From positions 95,457,001 to 95,521,000 of the forward strand of contig CM074861.1 of NCBI GenBank assembly GCA_037501455.1: a stretch of 64,000 nt of DNA. Direction: 5' to 3'. Of the stretch, positions 23,591 through 35,458 are shown piece after piece. Position numbers and translations under genes: made by a program. The notes beneath the pieces are model-generated. The model was not told where the DNA came from and searched no databases. It saw only the letters and a list, made by a program, of their open reading frames with translations. Within the stretch, counting starts at the first letter, position 1, and each line of letters starts with the position of its first letter. Source of the stretch: Lantana camara. Its lineage: Eukaryota; Streptophyta; Magnoliopsida; Lamiales; Verbenaceae.

Positions 23591-23707
23591 ATCGGGTTAA
23601 GTAAGAAGAGACTTTACCTAGATTGCTCTCATGTTGCATCAAGTATTGTTCACGCATTGCATCAGGATCATTCTCATAATGCATCGAGGAAAACTGTTTG
23701 GGGATGT

Positions 23708-24436
23708 ATGGTTCTATTATCTGGTTTTCATATCTATGGTGTTCTCTGTAGAGCTATAGCAGTTGAGCCACACTGTGATCCTAATCAGCAGCAGATGGAT
23801 GAGGTATTCTTTGAGCAGATTGAGGCTCTACGCACCGTAGCTGTATCTCGCCATAGAGGCACTCGTTTCTATACCTAGCGTAGAGTGAGAAACAATAGCA
23901 GACCTGGGTATTCCTATCCTAACATGGTTGTGCACCTTCTCGAGTCTGGGCTAGATGGTTACTTTCAAGAGCATCAGAGATCCCGTGAGGTCAGGTTGGA
24001 GGCTATGCGCTATCGGGATCAGTCCATGCAGCATCTGATTGATAGGGATATTGCTCGTGAGCATGTTGTTGAGATGACTCATATTGCTGAGCAGAGGGCT
24101 GCACGCATTGCTGAGCTGGAGGCAGACCTTATGCAGATGACTATTGACCGTGATACTTCTATGGAGTGCCACTAGCACTATCGTGTACGTATGAGAGCTC
24201 ATCTGTATGATGCCTACCACTTATCTGATGAGCAGGCAGTTGAGGAGTTCGAGGGTCAGGATGTCACTCAGGCCTCTGAGGAGCCCGAGCCTATGCAGGA
24301 GCAGTCTGATGGAGATAACAATGGATCTGATGATGATGATGATGGAGGTGACGTAGCAGGGCATGGTCAGGGTGAGGTTGTTATTGTTTCTGATGACACT
24401 ACTAGGGGTTCTTTGGACTACAGTTACCAGGGTTGA
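23708..24436 (+). pseudogene. internal frame of element D with two amber stops
   Basis: One reading frame of about 243 codons runs from ATG 23708 to TGA 24436, broken only by TAG at 23876-23878 and 24173-24175. The product would be hydrophilic: a middle helical, coiled-coil-like part rich in R, E and A (about residues 85-155, with AEQRAARIAELEADL), then a very acidic tail with runs of D. Similar acidic coiled-coil frames occur in plant long-LTR elements that lack polymerase, but I do not recognise a named family. Both stops could derive from CAG by C-to-T change. Function unknown. Confidence 0.6.
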
Positions 24437-24596
24437 TCGCTTCTGAGAGATCTTTGTGTATAGTATGGGTGCATATATATATATATTTATGGATAACGAC
24501 ACCATGGGACTGACTTTTGGAGGAGGGGATGCATAGCTATGGTAGATGATCCCCAATTTTTGGCACCACTATTGACGGTTCAGATGACATGGTACC
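24437..24596 (+). other. remaining internal DNA of element D
   Basis: Contains a short AT run and a purine tract GGAGGAGGGGA (24521-24531) that could be a polypurine tract, but no LTR start follows it directly. The next LTR begins 66 bp later and is of a different sequence. Confidence 0.5.
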
Positions 24597-25531
24597 TGCA
24601 ACGCCCCGATTTCTCGGCCAATCAGGTATGACGTCACGAGTGGGTTTAGACCGAGAGTTATGTGACTTTTATGTGTTTTAATTGCTAAGTGAATGTTTAA
24701 TTAATAATTTCGTAAACTTATTGCTATTATGTGACTTGTATGACTTAAGTGAATATGATATCTGAACTCGTTTCAATATGTTACTTACTATTAAATGTTT
24801 TATTTTGACTATGTATATATTTGATCTTATATGAAATCCTTGGACTTAATCGCACTTTGATTTGGACCCCAATTATTCACCAACCAAACTTTCGGGACTC
24901 AATTGAAGCACTTAAAGTATAGAAGGACCAAAGTGCAAATTCCTTTCTTGTTCCTCTTGTTCTACACGATATATGCACACACTTGCACCTTTCCTCTTCA
25001 TTTCTTCATCTTTCAAGATCAAGCACAAGAGACATACCCATCTCTCCTCCCTCTCTCTCTCTCGATCAACAAGGAGCAAGAATACAAGTTTTCCATCTAT
25101 TTTTCCTCCAAGAATCAAGCTCAAGTACTCTTCTTCAACCCCTCTCTTCTTCTTCCATTCCCTCCAAGGTATATCTGTATATATGTATGTATATGTTGGG
25201 TGATAACTAGGTTTGTATGATTCATGCTCTATAACTTGAACCTTTGTGTGTATGTGCTTGAATATATGATAATCCTTGAACCATATTCTTGATTGTTGGT
25301 ATTCTTGGAGCAAGAGTGTAAATATATGTTGTATGTATATATATGTCTATATATGATTGTGGGTTTAAGAAATTTGATGGTTTAATTCATGAATTAATGA
25401 GTGATATGTGCATATACATGTGTATTCAGGTGTTTTTATGGTGTATTTTGCTTGGAATCAGAGTTGGAGGTGTTTGGGACCTTCCCCTTCACATTATACA
25501 GCTTTGATGCTCTGTTTTTCGACCGAGAACT

Positions 25532-25612
25532 CTCCTAACGGTCGTTCGGTTTCTTCATGAACGGTCGTTCAACCGAACAGAACCGTTCTGCCTCTTCAAA
25601 CGGTCGTTCCTG
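25532..25612. repeat. palindrome group of LTR F (AACG-GT-CGTT)
   Basis: Best copy 25558-25571: 6-bp arms TGAACG around GT. Shorter copies with AACG-GT-CGTT near 25536-25546 and 25598-25609, and a related ACCGAAC/GAACCGTTC stretch between. Confidence 0.75.
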
Positions 25613-26900
25613 GTTTTATGCTTGGATTTCAAACGAACGTTCACTATTCAAATGAACTCCAATTCACATGATTTTTGAACCCGAAGAAACCTAGTGAAGT
25701 CTAGAATATTCTCCAATTGAAATCACCTCAATATCTTTTCTCATTTGTGAGATATGATCGTTTGAAAATTATGTCGCCACTTTGCCGAAATTCTGCTTTG
25801 ACCCAACTTGAAACCTACGTTATTTTAACCTCCATTTGAACTAAGATTCGTGCCATATACCATTGAAAATATCTATGTGTCTAGTTTCATTTCCAACAAA
25901 CAGAACCTAATTCTAACTTCTAGAACTTGAGATATATCCAATTTTCTACAGCTTGTTCATTTCTGAAAAACTGTCAACTTTCATCAAAATCCATCTCCTT
26001 GTGTTCCTTTCACCCCCTTGACTTCCATATGTGTTCTAATTGATTCATATGCTTATTTAACATGTTATATTATGTGGTAGGTTGTATATTTCAAATTTAT
26101 GGCCTAATTGGAATGCCCGTTTTTGAATTAAGAACTCATATGCTTTTATGTGTTACCTGGTATCGCTTGCTTTGTATTCGTTGCCCTTACACGAACCTTA
26201 ACTTTATGAATTCCCAATGTATGCTATTATATGCATTGTAACCATGCCTAAATAAGTGCTATGAATACTATATGAAGTTTACAGCCCAATTTGATATGAA
26301 TCGTGAAAGATATGAAACGCATGAATAAGAAACCACCATGTATTGAATGCTTAGAATGAATTACTCGATTATATGGCATCATAACATGATTTATAACTTC
26401 TTGTGAATCTTCTTATACCCAATGCCTTCCTTATGTGCTAAATAGATTCCTTGGACATCTAAATGATTCAGATGCATTGTAGGCATGTATTATAAAGTAT
26501 TATGAATTGAATATTGATTAAACGAATGGTATGATTTGAACGAATGTTAATGGACAAACACGATTTACTCGTGTAATGAATGAAAGTCTTGTTTACGTGA
26601 ATAAGTGGCATTATTTGTGACATGGACATATTATTAGCATATTGTTATAGCTTATGCATGTCTTATCATGTTAATTCATTATCGTACGTCATATGTGGGT
26701 TTTTGGAGTCTTGAGTCTCACGATTACACGGTGTGGTCTTTTTGTACAGTTTTCTCCAGGGCGGAGACGTGTCGGGTTCTTAGGCTTCTTTCAAGTCTTC
26801 TTTTCTTCTTGGTATTGTTCGGTAAGGTGTAACAGGTGGGTTTCTCTTCTATTAGCTATGATGACCCGATATATTCCAATGTGTATATTTCAAGCCAAAG

Positions 26901-26904
<4 letters not shown>

Positions 26905-26950
<46 letters not shown>
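26905..26950. repeat. (TA)n microsatellite
   Basis: About 23 TA units inside LTR F. Confidence 0.97.
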
Positions 26951-26952
<2 letters not shown>

Positions 26953-27510
26953 GAGTCATTTTCCAGGAGTCCATGATTTTGATTCTTAAACCCTTTTTTC
27001 TTATATGAATACATACCGATTATTTTGGCGAGGACATGAGTGATTGCATGGGCCCAGGGACTTAGTACATGTTGCTATACGGGGGGGCAAGGGCTGACGG
27101 TGATCCCGTGTTCTAGTCCCACATCGTAGCGGTGATACCGGCCCTCGCTAGGAGTTTTAGCGGGGAATGGGAGCTGAGTGCCAATTGGGGAATTCATGTA
27201 ACCCCATTGGTCAATGATTGGGTGGCCGGGTCTTGCTAACCCGTCCACCACCGGGAGGAAGTAGGTGTAATTGTTAATGCATGAACGAATGATAATGATT
27301 GAATGATCGGATGAATGAAATGATTGTTGCATGATCGCTAATGAATGAACTTTTGCACACACGAGGTGTAGGTTGGAGATTTTACCCCCCTCGCCGGGCT
27401 CACATTTTGACCGATTGAATGATTGAATTAAATTGATTGTTGTAATCCCGAGCGTTGTTTTATTTTGTTTTCACCCACTTGGGAAATATTCTAAAAACCT
27501 CGCATATGTA

Positions 27511-28042
27511 AAAGAGCCACATATGTCAATCTTCGGAGTCATAAGCATTCCCCGATCAATTCCTATTTCATCAAGTGTCCCTCTATACTTGCATCTCTAA
27601 AGTCGAACTTCCATTCTAGCTCCTAACCTTTGAACTCTAACTCTATACCATGAAGACCATGCCTATCGAATTCCCTATATCCTTCCCCGGTGCATCCCTT
27701 CTATCTTCCATGTTTAAAAAGGGACTTGCAATAGAACGTTTTTAACAAGATGTTTGGCTGTGGTTTGATATTATCTTCATAACCTATAAACCATAACTCA
27801 TTTCATAGATATATGCATGCGATTAGTGCATGCCCATGGCACATATTCAACACGAGAGGCACAGATCCAATATCAAAATGCAACAGGTAACTCGACAAGA
27901 TTCAAAAAGAAAGATAATTTCACGTTTAAAATCGATGCAATGCACACATTATCATATAGTTCCTAAGCCGTACGACCTAAATTGACTCGATCACGACACG
28001 AGAACACCGGTTTTGCAACCGGGCTCTGATACCACTTAAGGA
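27511..28042 (-). other. 5' internal leader of the minus-strand element E
   Basis: Sequence just inside the LTR at 28043 (minus sense), beginning with a primer site. No gag frame is visible before it is joined abruptly to LTR F at about 27510, so the body of element E is deleted or rearranged. Confidence 0.6.
28023..28034 (-). other. primer-binding site, initiator tRNA-Met (element E)
   Basis: The plus strand GCTCTGATACCA is TGGTATCAGAGC on the minus strand, 8 bp inside the LTR that starts at 28043. This sets element E on the minus strand. Confidence 0.92.
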
Positions 28043-31000
28043 TGTAGCACTCGAGCGCCAGGTACCACATCCCCCGCACCGAGACCCGACCCGAATATGA
28101 AACGGACAATCCATACCCGAGCTAAATCCCGGCGAACAGGGACATACACACTTGCTAAGCTAGACGGGAACTAACTATCGCCACCAAAGAGTCAGTAAAA
28201 CGGCAATATTACGAATGCGGAAGCAATGTATAAACATATATAACAAGATAAACAAAGCAAAGAGCAACGGGTTCAACTAGCATAGATACCTAATCCTAAA
28301 ATTCAATAAAATCATAAAACATTAATTTAAGATCCTTTCTATTCCTGTAAGCTTATCTTTTAATTAATGATTAAAGTAACAATCAATACAAATCTTACAT
28401 CTTTATACTTAAACAAATCATGATTCAATATGCACAAGGACCGACTCTGACCTAACCGAAAACTTAAAGGACTTGACTTCCCGCCTAGCACTCCAAACCT
28501 GCAAGATCACTGAAAACAATCCGGGTTCAGTCTATACGACACTGGTGGGTATAAAATAAGGCATAAATAGCATATACAACAATATTTAACATTCACGTGC
28601 AAGTTATAATCCCAAATGAGGTTTTTAGAGCATTTCCCAAGTGGGTAAAATAAAGAAGTCATCAAAAGGGATTATAACGTTCATTTTCATTCTTTAGGTC
28701 TTTTGTGGCCCGACGAGTGGGCGTGCATTATCTCCAACCAACACCTCGTGTAGTTCATTAAATATTCTTTCGTTCTTTCTTTCATTCATGTATAACATTC
28801 TTTTGTGCACATTCATGAACATTTACACCTTCTTCCTCCGGGTGATGGCCGGGTGATCGGCCCGAACCATCCATTCATTGACCAAAAAGGTTTCATGACT
28901 CCCCCAGTGGCACTCAGCGTCTATTCCTTGCTAACTCCTAACTAGGTCCGGTTACGCCGTACATTGGTAGAACTAGTGTGAGGGTTCACCGTCAGCCCTT
29001 GCCTCCTCGGGTCACCACTCACACCAAGTCCCTGGGCCCCATTCTGTGCATTCATTCATTCTTTTCTCGCCAAAACATTTGGTAGGTTCATAAAAAAAGG
29101 CTTTACTTTAAAATCATTTACTCTTTAAAACGACTCTATATACATATACTAAATTTTGGCCGAAAACTTTACACGTTGGGAGGATATATGGTCATTTAAC
29201 TAGATAGTAGAGAAACCCACCTGAATGCCTCTTACCAAACAATACCAAGAAGAAAAGGAGACTCGAAAGTGTCCTAGGAACCCGGTATCTCCGCCCTGGA
29301 GAAAACTGTACAAAGGCAACGGAACGTGTTTATGAGACTCAAGACTCTATATGAATCATATAAGACACACGGCATGCAATGAACATGATATGAATGCACA
29401 AGAAACGATATTATGTAATTGTAACACCCGAGCGCAAGGTGTCACATCCCTCGCACCGAGACTCGAGCCGAATATGAAATGGACGATCCATACCCGAGCC
29501 AAATCACGGCGAACGGGGACAAACACACACTCTATGCTAGGCGGGACTAACCCTTGAACCATAACATCAGAAATTTAAAATATTAAAGCGGAAGCAATAA
29601 ACGAACATGCATCATATATACGTACAATGAGCATCACAGCTCCAAAAGTAAGTCACAACCTTATCCAATTCCATTAGGGCTCAAAACATGTACGCTCCAA
29701 TAGCAACATTCGTATACAATGATCACAAGTGCAAAATGCTAGTGTAAGACCAATAAACAAAAGGGCTAGAAACGAAAACAAGACCTAAGACTCGAAATCC
29801 CGCCTAGCTCCCCTGACACCTGCACAAAACAACTGAAAGCCAAATGGGTTCAGTCCAAAAGGGACTGGTGGGTATAAAAGCAGGGCATAGTATAATATAT
29901 GACTGTAATTAAACATTCACATGCAAGTTATAATCCCAAATGAGGTTTTTTAAAGAATTTCCCAAGTGGGTGAATAGAAATCATCAAAAGGGATTATAAC
30001 GATTCATTTACATTAGGTCAAGGTCATTAGTGGCCCGGCGAGTGGGCGTGCATTATCTCCAACCAACACCTCGTGTAATTCATTAACATTCATTAACATT
30101 CATTCATTCATTCTTTCTTTCTTTTCATGCATAACATTCTTTCGTGCGCATTCAATAACATTTACACCTTCTTCCTCCGGGTTGGTGGCGGGTTTGCAAG
30201 GCCCATCCACCCATTCATTGACCAAAAGGGGAACATGACTCCCCAGATGGTACTCAGCGTCCATTCCTCGCTAACTCCTAACGAGGTCCAGTTACGCCGT
30301 TCATTGGTGGAACTAGTGTGAGGGATCACCGTCGGCCCGTGCCTTCCCGGATAGCCACTCACACTAAGTCCCTGGGCCCCATTCGTGCATAACATTCATT
30401 CATTCTCACCAAAACAATAGGTAGGGTTCAAGAAACAAGGGCTTTACGTTTGCAATCATTTACTCGATAAAAGACTCAAAATATATATCATATTACTTTG
30501 GCTTAAAACTTTTCACGTAGGGAGATATACCGGGTTGTTTTATCTAAGTAGAAGAGAAACCCACCTTAAACCGCAAAAAGGAGCAAACACAAGCCTCACT
30601 GACCGGCCTCGTCTCCAACGGACTCAAAATCTGTGCAAGAGAGGTGAGGTGAGACTCAATATGACCAAATAAGACGCTCGGCAATGAAATGATTATGATA
30701 TGAATGTATAAGAGATGCTATAATGTAATGGACACGTTCATGTGCACTATTAAAGTCTTAAGGACATATAAACGTTCAATTCATTCATTCAATGAAGCAC
30801 TCGTATTCAAACGAGTTCATATCCTTCACATTTCACGTCAAAGGAATTTAAATTATATAATCAAGTCGTTCAATCTTTCATTCACTTTCATTCGAATTCA
30901 TAATTTTAATCAAATTAATTCAAGAAATTCAAATATAATCCAAGTACAAGTTAAATCACATTTAAGTTTAGAACATAAACAATTAAACACATTCAATCGC

Positions 31001-31199
31001 ATTTACAATTAGAAATTAAACAATTAAATACATTCAATTAAATTTCAAAAATTGAATAAAACATGAAATAGGTAACAATTAAATTCTATATTTCAATTAA
31101 ATCAAATAACAATTAATATTTAATAAATATATATATATAATATATTAAATATATATACATACATATACATATACTATATTATATATACATATATACGTA

Positions 31200-31335
31200 T
31201 AAATACACATGCAACCAAATACACATGCATGCAAATATAACAATTTCATGAAATTTCCATGCAAAATTACAATCCCATGCATGCAATAGTGTAGGTCTAA
31301 TATATCCATATATATGCATGCAAAACATGCATTGG
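31200..31335. repeat. cluster of CATGCATG/RY motifs in the nested solo LTR
   Basis: At least six CATGCA occurrences, several as the palindrome CATGCATG, within about 135 bp. A second group lies at 32230-32335. RY elements of this form are bound by plant B3 factors (ABI3/FUS3/LEC2/VAL); use here is inference. Confidence 0.7.
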
Positions 31336-31402
31336 CAATTAACAACTCATTCAACAGGAAAAAAAAGAAAAGACGCAGGCAACGTTCGGGAAAGAAAAAC
31401 AG

Positions 31403-31530
31403 GGTGACACCCCCGTGTCACCACTCAAGCCCAAACCGAGACACCCCCGTGTCTCGGTACAGAAAACCCAGGCCACCCGCACCCCCGTTCCGCGCCGGAA
31501 AGAAGGACAAAGACACACCCGTGTCACAGC
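31403..31530. repeat. palindrome group of the nested solo LTR (GACAC-CCCC-GTGTC)
   Basis: 31403-31422: 8-bp arms GGTGACAC around CCCC. 31435-31458: 10-bp arms ACCGAGACAC around CCCC. A decayed third copy near 31510-31527. The arms differ in their outer bases (GGTG versus ACCGAG) yet stay complementary. Confidence 0.85.
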
Positions 31531-32337
31531 AGGTAGCAGCAGCAACAAAACGCAGAACACCCCTTGTTGATTGGATGAAGATTGGATGAGATTTGAGCTT
31601 TGAATCTCCAAGGTGATCAAGGGTTGCGGGAAGAAACTGGAAGGCAGTGACTTTAGCTGAGATTTGTGAATTGTGAGAGGGTTGGTTTGGTTAGGGCTTG
31701 GTACAACAGGTTAGGTGGTTGAGTTAGGGTTCTATAGCATCAAACCATGGTTAATTTGGTCAACAATTGAATAAGTTATGGCCATTTTAGTGTAACAAGG
31801 TCAGTTTCGTCGCCGTTTCGTTTTTCGGTTGAATTTCGGAGGTTCAAATGACGTTAGAAAAATATAGGGCTAAGTTTACTAAACTCGAATTTTCGTTACG
31901 AGTTCAGCGAAGTTGACGGAACTCGAATCCGAGTTCCCGAGCTCAAGATATTAAATACGGAACCAAGGGTGCGCTAAGTGCTCGTTAGCCCCCGACTTGG
32001 ATTCCAAAATTCAAATTAAATCCGAAACACATGCAAATGAATTCGAAAATACGAAACGAACAATTATTCATATACAAGACACGTATAAGTTCAACATATT
32101 ATATTCGCACAAAATTCCGGTATCAATTCAATTAGAAACGAAGCACGTAAATGTCACTCATACGCAAAGTAACAAATAAATCCAAAATATTAACATAAAT
32201 AAACAACTAAATTCATTCATAATATATTATATATAAAATGCATGCATACGTATACAATATATATACTAAATACATGCATGCAATATGATTTATAAGTATG
32301 AAATGCATGCCTAATTAAATCCATGCACACGTACACA

Positions 32338-32347
32338 AATATATATA

Positions 32348-32398
<51 letters not shown>
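32338..32398. repeat. (TA)n microsatellite
   Basis: Imperfect then perfect TA repeat inside the nested solo LTR. Confidence 0.95.
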
Positions 32399-32402
<4 letters not shown>

Positions 32403-33029
32403 AATGTAATTAATATTAATAACATTAAATTAAATAATTAACATTTAATACATATAAAATAAAATGAAATATATAAAACACGTAAAAATAATTATTCGCG
32501 CAATTAAGGAGCACACAAGTTGTTCACATAAATTCAAATTCAAATATTGCATATATTTCAATTAGTCACTTATTTAACAATTAAGCAATGTAATTTAATT
32601 ATAGAAAACACTAAGACCAATTAATTTGCGCAATTAAGTAAACATATACGTCATGCTATACTAATAAAAGAACTGGGGCGTTACAGTAATGAACACGTTC
32701 ATGTGCACTATTAATGTCTTTAAATCATATAGACGAGCCATTCATTCGTTCAAGGAAGCGTTCATAATCATTAAGTTCATAAATTCACATTTCATAGCAA
32801 ATTCTAACTTTCACATTTCATACCAAATCAATTCATGAATTTCACATTTTATAACAATTCAATTCAAGAATTCAAATAAAGGTCATAACACATACTATAA
32901 CACGTTTACAATTATAGAATAGACAAATAATTACATTCAATTTAAAATTGGGAATTAGAAAGGAACATGAAATAGATAACATTTTAATTTCCATAATTCA
33001 ATTAAATTAAATAGAATTACGTCCATTAT

Positions 33030-33245
33030 CATGCATAAAATAGTTAATTCCCATGCATGCAAATATCAAACATATATGCTTATATTTATTTTTACGTAAT
33101 ACATGCATGCATAATATAAGGTATATCTATATATCCTACGTATACAACTACATGCATACCTTATACATTTTATATATATATAACACTCATGCATGCTCCA
33201 ATATAAAATACACATATAACTATACACATGCATGCATCTTCATGT
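33030..33245. repeat. CATGCATG/RY motif cluster in outer LTR E
   Basis: Seven or more CATGCA cores, four as CATGCATG, in about 215 bp, at the position equivalent to the cluster of the nested LTR. Confidence 0.65.
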
Positions 33246-33314
33246 GATATATATATGTATATATATACTTACGTGCATACACATGCACAACTCAATCACA
33301 CTTCAAACAGCATA

Positions 33315-33321
<7 letters not shown>

Positions 33322-33353
<32 letters not shown>
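33322..33353. repeat. (TA)n microsatellite
   Basis: About 16 TA units in LTR E. Confidence 0.95.
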
Positions 33354-33356
<3 letters not shown>

Positions 33357-33427
33357 ACAACACACCCATCAATACATGCAAGTAAAGGAAGAAAAAATGC
33401 AGCAGCAACATTCAGTGTTTCAAATAT

Positions 33428-33550
33428 ATCTCCCCGCCCGGGGAGATTCTGCACACAGCAGTCCCCGCCCGGGGACTCTCATGCAGCAGCTTCTGCAAAA
33501 AGGGGCACCAGGCCGGGTAATTTCTTGTATAAAATCTCCCCGGCCCGAGA
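33428..33550. repeat. palindrome group of LTR E (CCCCG-CC-CGGGG)
   Basis: 33428-33447: 9-bp arms ATCTCCCCG around CC. 33460-33477: 8-bp arms AGTCCCCG around CC. A decayed third copy lies near 33533-33550. Outer arm bases (ATCT versus AGT) differ but are paired in each copy. Confidence 0.85.
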
Positions 33551-35217
33551 GTTAGAGTACAAAAGCAACGCAGCAGCTCAAGAACGAAACAATCCCCTGT
33601 TTCTTGGCATGAAAACACAGCAGCAAATAACTAGCAATCAAGGTAATAACTCAGCAGCAAAACAGATGAAAGTTCCCACAAATCTGACTGGAAAATGACA
33701 GCAACTCATCAAGAAAACAGGGCAGCAGCTGACAGCAGTAGTTTGGAACAAAAACAGGTACAAAAACGGCAAGAAAACAGGGCATAAATCATACGAGCTT
33801 CAGCCAACACACCAGCCAACAAGTTAAGGTAATATATGCAGCATAATGACAGCAATTTCTGTTACTTTGTAGCAGTAGCAGTTTAAAACGTGGAGAGAGA
33901 GAAGATGAGTTCAAATTTTCAACCAAATCTCCAAAGCTCATCAATGGCATATCGATAAATACACAACCACCATGAATCATAGGTCCATAAATGAGATAGA
34001 GGAGCACAATTGTTCAGCTTACAAGCACCAAACCAACGAATAACTCAAAGGAAGCAAAGATTCAAGAATTTTCAACAAAACCTAACTATTCACTCATGCC
34101 TTCAAATCTCCATGGATTCAAACTCAAAATTAGGGATGTATGGTTCAAAATGATCATAAATGAATGTATATTACAACCCTAAGCTTACCTTGTGGATTGG
34201 ATGAAGTTTGGAGGAGATTTGAGCCTTAAATCTCCAAGGTTCCCAAGAGCTACGGGACTGACTGGAAAACAGGGGGTTTTGGCTGATATTTCTTAATGTG
34301 AGGAGTGTGGTTCGGTTTGGGGCTGATATGGAGTGTTAGTGGGTTGAGTTAGGGTTCTATAACCTCCAACCATGGTTAATTTGGTCAAGGTTTGAGGGAG
34401 TTATGGCATTTTTAGTAAAGTGTGGCAGTTTTGACGAACATAACACTTTTCGGTTGAATTTCGGAGGTTCAAATAACTTTGGAAAAATATAAGGCTAAGT
34501 TCGTTAAACTCAAATTTTCGTTATGAGTTCAACGAAGTTGACGAAACTCGAATCCGAGTTTTCTAGCTCAAGATATCACATACGGAACCAATGGTGCGCT
34601 AATTGCCTCGTTAGCCCCCGATTTGGTTCCACAATTTAAAATAAATTCGAAACTCATGCAAACGAACCCGAAAACATGAAACGAACATATATTCATATAC
34701 ATGACACGTATATCTCTGACATATTAAATTTGCATGAAATTTCGGTATCAACTCATATAAGAACGAAGCACGTTTATAACACTCATAAACCATGAATTAG
34801 AAAAAAAAATCATAACATTTCCAAATAAATACAAAACTTAAAATTCATATCTAATTTATAATTAGAGTGCATGAATTAATTATACATTTATATCAAAGTG
34901 CATGCATTAAAATAATTTAATCAAGTGTACAAATTAAATTTGCACGTATTAAATATTTAAATTGAATGTGAAACAAAGTGCACAATTTCATATAGTTTAA
35001 ATTAAAATGCATGAATTAATATTCATAAAGATCAAATTGCACGAACTACATATATGTATATATAAATATTTAGTATTAATAACATTAAGATATGATAATT
35101 AACATTTATTCATTTAAGAAAAAAAATTAATTAAACAAAATATTTAGAAACAATTAAATCGCGCAATTTGGTAAACACATACGTCGTACTAAACAACGGA
35201 AAAACAGGGGCGTTACA

Positions 35218-35443
35218 GCCATGGAGTAACGGGCGTTACTCCTCTAATTCGTCTCATCCTATGCTCGTTAACGGGAGTTACTCCTTTTTCTCCCAAAAAT
35301 ACGCAAAATCGCTCTGCTTCACCGTTTTGTGACTCCAACTCTAATGACAACTGAACAGAGTCAAATAAACATATAAACGCATCAAACGGCACCAGAATAT
35401 CATCTGTTTAACACTTAAAATCATGCAATTTCTACACACAATA
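35218..35443 (-). repeat. 3' LTR remnant of Athila-2
   Basis: 226 bp matching 42082-42303, including a palindrome at 35223-35242 with 9-bp arms GGAGTAACG around GG. In the right LTR the same site is damaged on one arm (GAGTAACG/CGTTAGTC). Confidence 0.9.
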
Positions 35444-35458
35444 AAATCTCCCACACTT
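35444..35458 (-). other. polypurine tract of Athila-2
   Basis: The minus strand reads AAGTGTGGGAGATTT directly upstream of the 3' LTR. Confidence 0.8.

Larger units (their letters stand above)
24597..27510 (+). mobile_element. truncated long LTR (LTR F), plus orientation
   Basis: Starts TGCAACGCCCC. Its segments at 26690-26860, 27030-27260 and 27450-27500 match, in reverse complement, segments of the LTR at 28043-35217 (about 29345-29205, 29030-28800, 28650-28610). Homology stops near 27510, about 600 bp before the expected end. It has a pyrimidine-rich leader at 24960-25165 ending in a splice-donor-like CCAAG/GTATAT (25168/25169), then a palindrome group. The original 3' end is missing. Confidence 0.7.
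29420..32685 (-). mobile_element. nested solo LTR, 3266 bp, target duplication GTAAT
   Basis: Plus-strand ends TGTAACACCCG and GGGGCGTTACA, flanked by GTAAT at 29415-29419 and 32686-32690. Removing it restores the outer LTR, because the sequence after 32690 (ACACGTTCATGTGCACTATTA) matches the inner LTR's own segment at about 30729. It has segments homologous to LTR F and LTR E but a different palindrome set. No internal domain, hence a solo LTR. Confidence 0.93.
28043..35217 (-). mobile_element. 5' LTR of element E (about 3.9 kb without nested insert)
   Basis: Plus-strand ends TGTAGCACTCG (28043) and GGGGCGTTACA (35217). Minus-sense start is therefore TGTAACGCCCC, as in the other long LTRs. 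A 3266-bp solo LTR of a related family is nested at 29420-32685. The LTR is inserted into the left LTR of Athila-2, whose last 226 bp follow at 35218. A donor-like CACAAG/GTAAGC (minus sense, 34189/34188) precedes the palindrome pair at 33428-33477. Confidence 0.85.

Noticed and set aside
24521..24531. GGAGGAGGGGA as a polypurine tract with the 3' LTR at 24597
   Set aside because: 66 bp separate them and the LTR sequence differs from the 5' LTR; kept only as a possibility.
19653..27510. 19653-23570 and 24597-27510 as the two LTRs of one element
   Set aside because: Starts and first several hundred bases do not match; only the generic TGYAAC start is shared.
7888..28034. tRNA-Asp and initiator tRNA-Met sequence matches
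   Set aside because: They are only 12-18 nt next to LTRs, so primer-binding sites rather than tRNA genes.
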